The notes beneath the pieces are model-generated. The model was not told the DNA's origin, ran no database searches, and saw only the letters and a program-made list of their open reading frames with translations. From an uncultured Bacilli bacterium (GTDB lineage: Bacteria; Bacillota_I; Bacilli_A; RF39; UBA660), in the NCBI GenBank assembly GCA_934130485.1, contig CAKOYE010000023.1, positions 1-15,914 on the forward strand: DNA of 15,914 nt, given 5' to 3'. Within the stretch, counting starts at the first letter, position 1; each line of letters begins with the position of its first letter. Made by a program: the position numbers and the translations under genes. This document shows positions 13,879-15,914 of the stretch, piece by piece.

Positions 13879-14514
13879 ATGACAAAAAGAAGGTTAAAAA
13901 AACCGGTAGAGTATGCATTATATGGCTTAGTATTTGTATCAGTATTTGGAGCAATTTTTTCTATTGAATCTGCAACATCTCCTGCACTTAAAAAGCCAGA
14001 AATTGAATATGTTTCGAAAACAATTATTGAAGATGAGGAACCAGTTGTTGCGATTCATAATGTAATAAAAAGACCTTATAATAACGAAAATGTAAAAATC
14101 GTTAAAGATTTTTATGATTATAAAGATGAATCGGTAGAACAAGAAAATTCAATTATTTATTATTCCGATACATATTTACAAAGTAGTGGAGTTTCTTATA
14201 GTAGTGGAGAATCATTTGATGTTGTAAGTATTTTAGATGGAACAGTAAGTTCTGTATCAGAAAATGATTTACTTGGAAATATTGTAGAAATTGATCATGG
14301 AAATGGAATAATTGGTTATTATCAAAGTTTAAATGATGTAGTTGTTAAAAAAGGTGATCCAGTTGTTCAAGGTCAAACATTAGGAAAAAGTGGTTTTTCT
14401 AATATTGCTAAAGATTTGAATGATCATTTAAATTTTGAATTATCAATTAATGGTAAATTGGTTAATCCAGAAGAGTATTATGATCGAAATATTAGTGATT
14501 TAGGAGAGCATTAG
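13879..14514 (+). CDS. spoIIQ: SpoIIQ-like degenerate M23 (LytM) protein
   Basis: Forespore membrane protein that, with SpoIIIAH of the mother cell, forms the zipper and channel across the intermembrane space. 211 residues: cytoplasmic basic start, one membrane segment (about 11-29), a linker, and a LytM-like domain (about 95-200) with VVEID-like and GKSGFSN motifs. The peptidase residues are gone. Aligned with LytM, the zinc His and Asp are Ser102 and Ser106 (SSGVSY), the catalytic His is Gln149 (YYQSL), and HxH is H183-L-N185. It is therefore a binding domain, as in B. subtilis SpoIIQ and unlike clostridial SpoIIQ, which keeps a zinc-site His. Position between spoIID and spoIIID supports the call over a generic M23 protein. 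Confidence 0.9.
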   Translation: MTKRRLKKPVEYALYGLVFVSVFGAIFSIESATSPALKKPEIEYVSKTIIEDEEPVVAIHNVIKRPYNNENVKIVKDFYDYKDESVEQENSIIYYSDTYLQSSGVSYSSGESFDVVSILDGTVSSVSENDLLGNIVEIDHGNGIIGYYQSLNDVVVKKGDPVVQGQTLGKSGFSNIAKDLNDHLNFELSINGKLVNPEEYYDRNISDLGEH

Positions 14515-14523
14515 CTCTTTTTT
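14504..14523 (+). terminator. Intrinsic terminator of spoIIQ
   Basis: GAGAGC (14504-14509), loop ATTA, GCTCTT (14514-14519), followed by TTTT. The stem has several G-C pairs and overlaps the stop codon. It separates the forespore gene spoIIQ from the mother-cell gene spoIIID. Confidence 0.75.
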
Positions 14524-14524
14524 C

Positions 14525-14553
14525 GGTATAAAAATTTCCTCTTTTTATATAAT
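14525..14553 (+). promoter_or_regulatory. Possible promoter of spoIIID-mbl
   Basis: GGTATA (14525-14530) and TATAAT (14548-14553) are 17 bases apart. The -10 fits sigma-A but the -35 does not. TATATAAT (14546-14553) also matches 6 of 8 positions of the sigma-E -10 CATACAMT, and spoIIID is sigma-E dependent in B. subtilis. Which sigma factor applies cannot be settled from the sequence. Confidence 0.3.
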
Positions 14554-14571
14554 TTACTAAAGGGGTGTTGT

Positions 14572-14829
14572 ATGGATTCTGCTATTTCAAAAAGAGTTAA
14601 AAATGAAGCTCTTTATATTATTGATACTGAAAAAACAATAAGGGAGATTGCAGCAATATTTAAAGTTTCAAAAAGTACAGTTCATAAGGATTTACATGAA
14701 AGACTTTTAGTAATAGATGAGGAATTATTTGAAAAAGTTGAAAAAATTTTAAAATATCATATTGATATTCGCCATATAAGAGGCGGAGAGTCAACTAAAA
14801 ATAAATATTTAAGTAAAAAATATACATAG
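14572..14829 (+). CDS. spoIIID: Mother-cell transcription factor SpoIIID
   Basis: DNA-binding regulator of the mother cell after engulfment begins; it activates or represses many sigma-E genes and helps switch on sigma-K. 85 residues against about 93 in B. subtilis, mostly a shorter tail. The helix-turn-helix is at about 21-41, KTIREIAAIFKVSKSTVHKDL, nearly identical to the Bacillus protein, and the basic C-terminal DNA-contact region is RHIRGGESTKNKY (67-79). The ribosome site is AAGGGGTG before ATG 14572. It is separated from spoIIQ by a terminator and followed by mbl after 12 bp, the same spoIIID-mbl pair as in B. subtilis, suggesting co-transcription. Confidence 0.97.
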   Translation: MDSAISKRVKNEALYIIDTEKTIREIAAIFKVSKSTVHKDLHERLLVIDEELFEKVEKILKYHIDIRHIRGGESTKNKYLSKKYT

Positions 14830-14841
14830 AAAGGATTTAAT

Positions 14842-15831
14842 ATGTTTGCAAAAGATATAGGAATAGATTTAGGAACAGCTAATGTATTAATTTATGTTAA
14901 AGGACAGGGCATTGTACTAAATGAGCCAAGTGTTGTTGCTATTGATGCAGAAACAAAAAAAACTCTAGCAGTCGGTAGAGAAGCTCATGAAATGCTTGGA
15001 AGGACACCGGGAAAAGTTAATGCAATAAGACCATTAAAAGACGGGGTTATAGCTGATTTTGAGGTAACTGAAATTATGCTTAATTATTTTATAAAAAAAA
15101 TAAATGGTAAAGGTATTTTATCAAAACCACGTATTTTAATTTGTTGTCCTTCAAATATCACAAATGTTGAAAAAAACGCAATTAAAGAAGCTGCTGAGCG
15201 AACTGGTGCAAAAAAAGTTTTTCTAGATGATGAACCTAAAGTTGCGGCTGTTGGTGCAGGACTTGATATATCAAAACCAAGTGGAAATATGGTAATTGAT
15301 ATTGGTGGAGGTACTACTGATGTTGCTATTTTATCTTTAGGAGGCATTGTTACAAGTGAATCTGTAAAAGTTGCCGGTGATACATTTGATTCTGATATAA
15401 TGAAATATATTAAGGACAAATATAAATTGTTAGTAGGTGAGGTAACAGCTCAGGATATAAAATTAAATATTGGAAATGTTTTCCCTAACTCTAAAGACGA
15501 AAAGATGGATGTTAGAGGTAGAGATTTAGTAACAGGATTACCAAAAACAGTAACGATATCATCTAAAGAGGTAGAAGAAGCTTTAAAGGAAAGTGTTGAT
15601 GTAATTATACATGCTGCTAAAACAGTTTTAGAAAATACTCCACCAGAATTATCTGCTGATATAATAGATAAAGGTATTGTTTTAACTGGAGGAGGAGCAT
15701 TACTTAATGGATTTGATAAACTTTTAGCGCAAGAATTAAAGGTGCCTGTTTATGTCGCGGAAAGTCCGTTAACTTGTGTAGCGGAAGGAACTGGTATATT
15801 ATTAGATAATATTAATCTTATTTCTGATTAG
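14842..15831 (+). CDS. mbl: Mbl, MreB-like bacterial actin
   Basis: Actin-fold ATPase that forms membrane-bound filaments and guides side-wall peptidoglycan synthesis, keeping the rod shape. 329 residues, full length. Phosphate-1 loop DIGIDLGTAN (5-14), phosphate-2 DIGGGTTD (153-160), adenosine loop GGGALLNG (283-290). The first residues MFAKDIGIDLGTANVL and the EPKVAAVGAG segment (131-140) match Mbl; MreB normally has EPMAAA there. The SpoIIID neighbour supports this. AAAGGA lies before ATG 14842. It is followed by a clear terminator. No MreC or MreD lies here, as expected for the mbl locus. Confidence 0.95.
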   Translation: MFAKDIGIDLGTANVLIYVKGQGIVLNEPSVVAIDAETKKTLAVGREAHEMLGRTPGKVNAIRPLKDGVIADFEVTEIMLNYFIKKINGKGILSKPRILICCPSNITNVEKNAIKEAAERTGAKKVFLDDEPKVAAVGAGLDISKPSGNMVIDIGGGTTDVAILSLGGIVTSESVKVAGDTFDSDIMKYIKDKYKLLVGEVTAQDIKLNIGNVFPNSKDEKMDVRGRDLVTGLPKTVTISSKEVEEALKESVDVIIHAAKTVLENTPPELSADIIDKGIVLTGGGALLNGFDKLLAQELKVPVYVAESPLTCVAEGTGILLDNINLISD

Positions 15832-15834
15832 AAT

Positions 15835-15863
15835 AAAAATCAATAATTTCTTGATTTTTTTTT
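15835..15863 (+). terminator. Intrinsic terminator of mbl
   Basis: AAAAATCAA (15835-15843), 7-base loop, TTGATTTTT (15851-15859), T-run to 15863. Nine perfect pairs. The 3' arm also carries a TTGATT that is well placed as the -35 of the next gene. Confidence 0.8.
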
Positions 15864-15879
15864 AAGTACTATCTATAAT
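15851..15879 (+). promoter_or_regulatory. Putative sigma-A promoter of the last gene
   Basis: TTGATT (15851-15856), 17-base spacer, perfect TATAAT (15874-15879). The start would be near 15886, the first base of the ribosome site AGGTGG (15886-15891). The -35 lies in the mbl terminator stem. Confidence 0.6.
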
Positions 15880-15895
15880 TAGTTTAGGTGGTTTT

Positions 15896-15914
15896 ATGGA
15901 AGAAGTAATTGTAA
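15896..15914 (+). CDS. Start of an unidentified gene, cut by the window edge
   Basis: ATG 15896 with AGGTGG (15886-15891) and a promoter just upstream. Only six codons are visible (MEEVIV), too few to name a product. The frame is open to the edge. Confidence 0.6.

Noticed and set aside
13939..14142. Minus-strand open frame of 67 codons inside spoIIQ
   Set aside because: Antisense to a recognised gene, with Phe/Ile/Asn-rich shadow composition and no start signals.
15084..15419. Minus-strand open frame of 111 codons inside mbl
   Set aside because: Antisense to a highly conserved gene; no ribosome site and no known motif.
1..15914. CRISPR array, tRNA, rRNA, transposase, phage genes or toxin-antitoxin pair
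   Set aside because: Looked for throughout: no spaced direct repeats, no cloverleaf-like GC-rich segment, no transposase or integrase motifs. Gaps between genes are all under 200 bp.

Overview
This window comes from an AT-rich, endospore-forming member of the Bacillota, most likely an uncultured Bacilli or Erysipelotrichia-like lineage. The evidence is four sporulation genes (spoIIR, spoIID, a spoIIQ-like gene, spoIIID), the Mbl cell-shape protein, ribosome sites that often use the AGGTGAT half of the anti-Shine-Dalgarno complement, and very low GC content. The standard genetic code fits: Trp is TGG wherever checked and the genes are full length. The window holds fourteen complete genes and two cut by its edges. 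It contains no tRNA, rRNA, insertion sequence, prophage or CRISPR array.

Layout. Positions 1-1633 (minus) hold most of a MurJ/YtgP-type lipid II flippase. Reading right from there are spoIIR and a MntP-like manganese exporter, then a 504-residue protein of unknown function with a possible degenerate phosphoribosyltransferase motif, then murA and an SGNH-hydrolase-like membrane-anchored protein whose nucleophile serine is replaced by Phe. A 1043-residue SWIM-SNF2 helicase lies on the minus strand (6649-9780). It is divergent from rpmE (ribosomal protein L31), which is followed across a terminator by an unrecognised lipoprotein. A 371-residue unrecognised protein (minus, 10979-12094) faces that lipoprotein tail to tail and is divergent from rpiB. 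Then come a DUF1146 (YwzB) protein, spoIID, the spoIIQ-like gene, spoIIID and mbl, and the first six codons of a further gene.

How the genes fit together. The recognisable genes serve peptidoglycan and shape (MurJ, MurA, Mbl) and the engulfment stage of sporulation: SpoIIR signals from forespore to mother cell, SpoIID degrades peptidoglycan, SpoIIQ is the forespore-side anchor, and SpoIIID is the mother-cell regulator. As recalled from Bacillus subtilis, murZ, rpmE, spoIIR, mntP, rpiB, ywzB, spoIID, spoIIQ, spoIIID and mbl all lie in one chromosome sector, so this looks like a condensed, partly shuffled version of it, with lineage-specific genes inserted.

Regulation. Several putative promoters have a -10 box only 3-9 nt before the ribosome site, which implies very short leaders. 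spoIIR and the spoIIQ-like gene share a sigma-F-like GTATA-N15 pattern. The mntP ribosome site lies inside a 14-bp hairpin. No clearly new multi-gene system was found. The items most worth testing are the two active-site substitutions (SGNH protein and RpiB), the two orphan proteins and the regulatory RNA or DNA structures.
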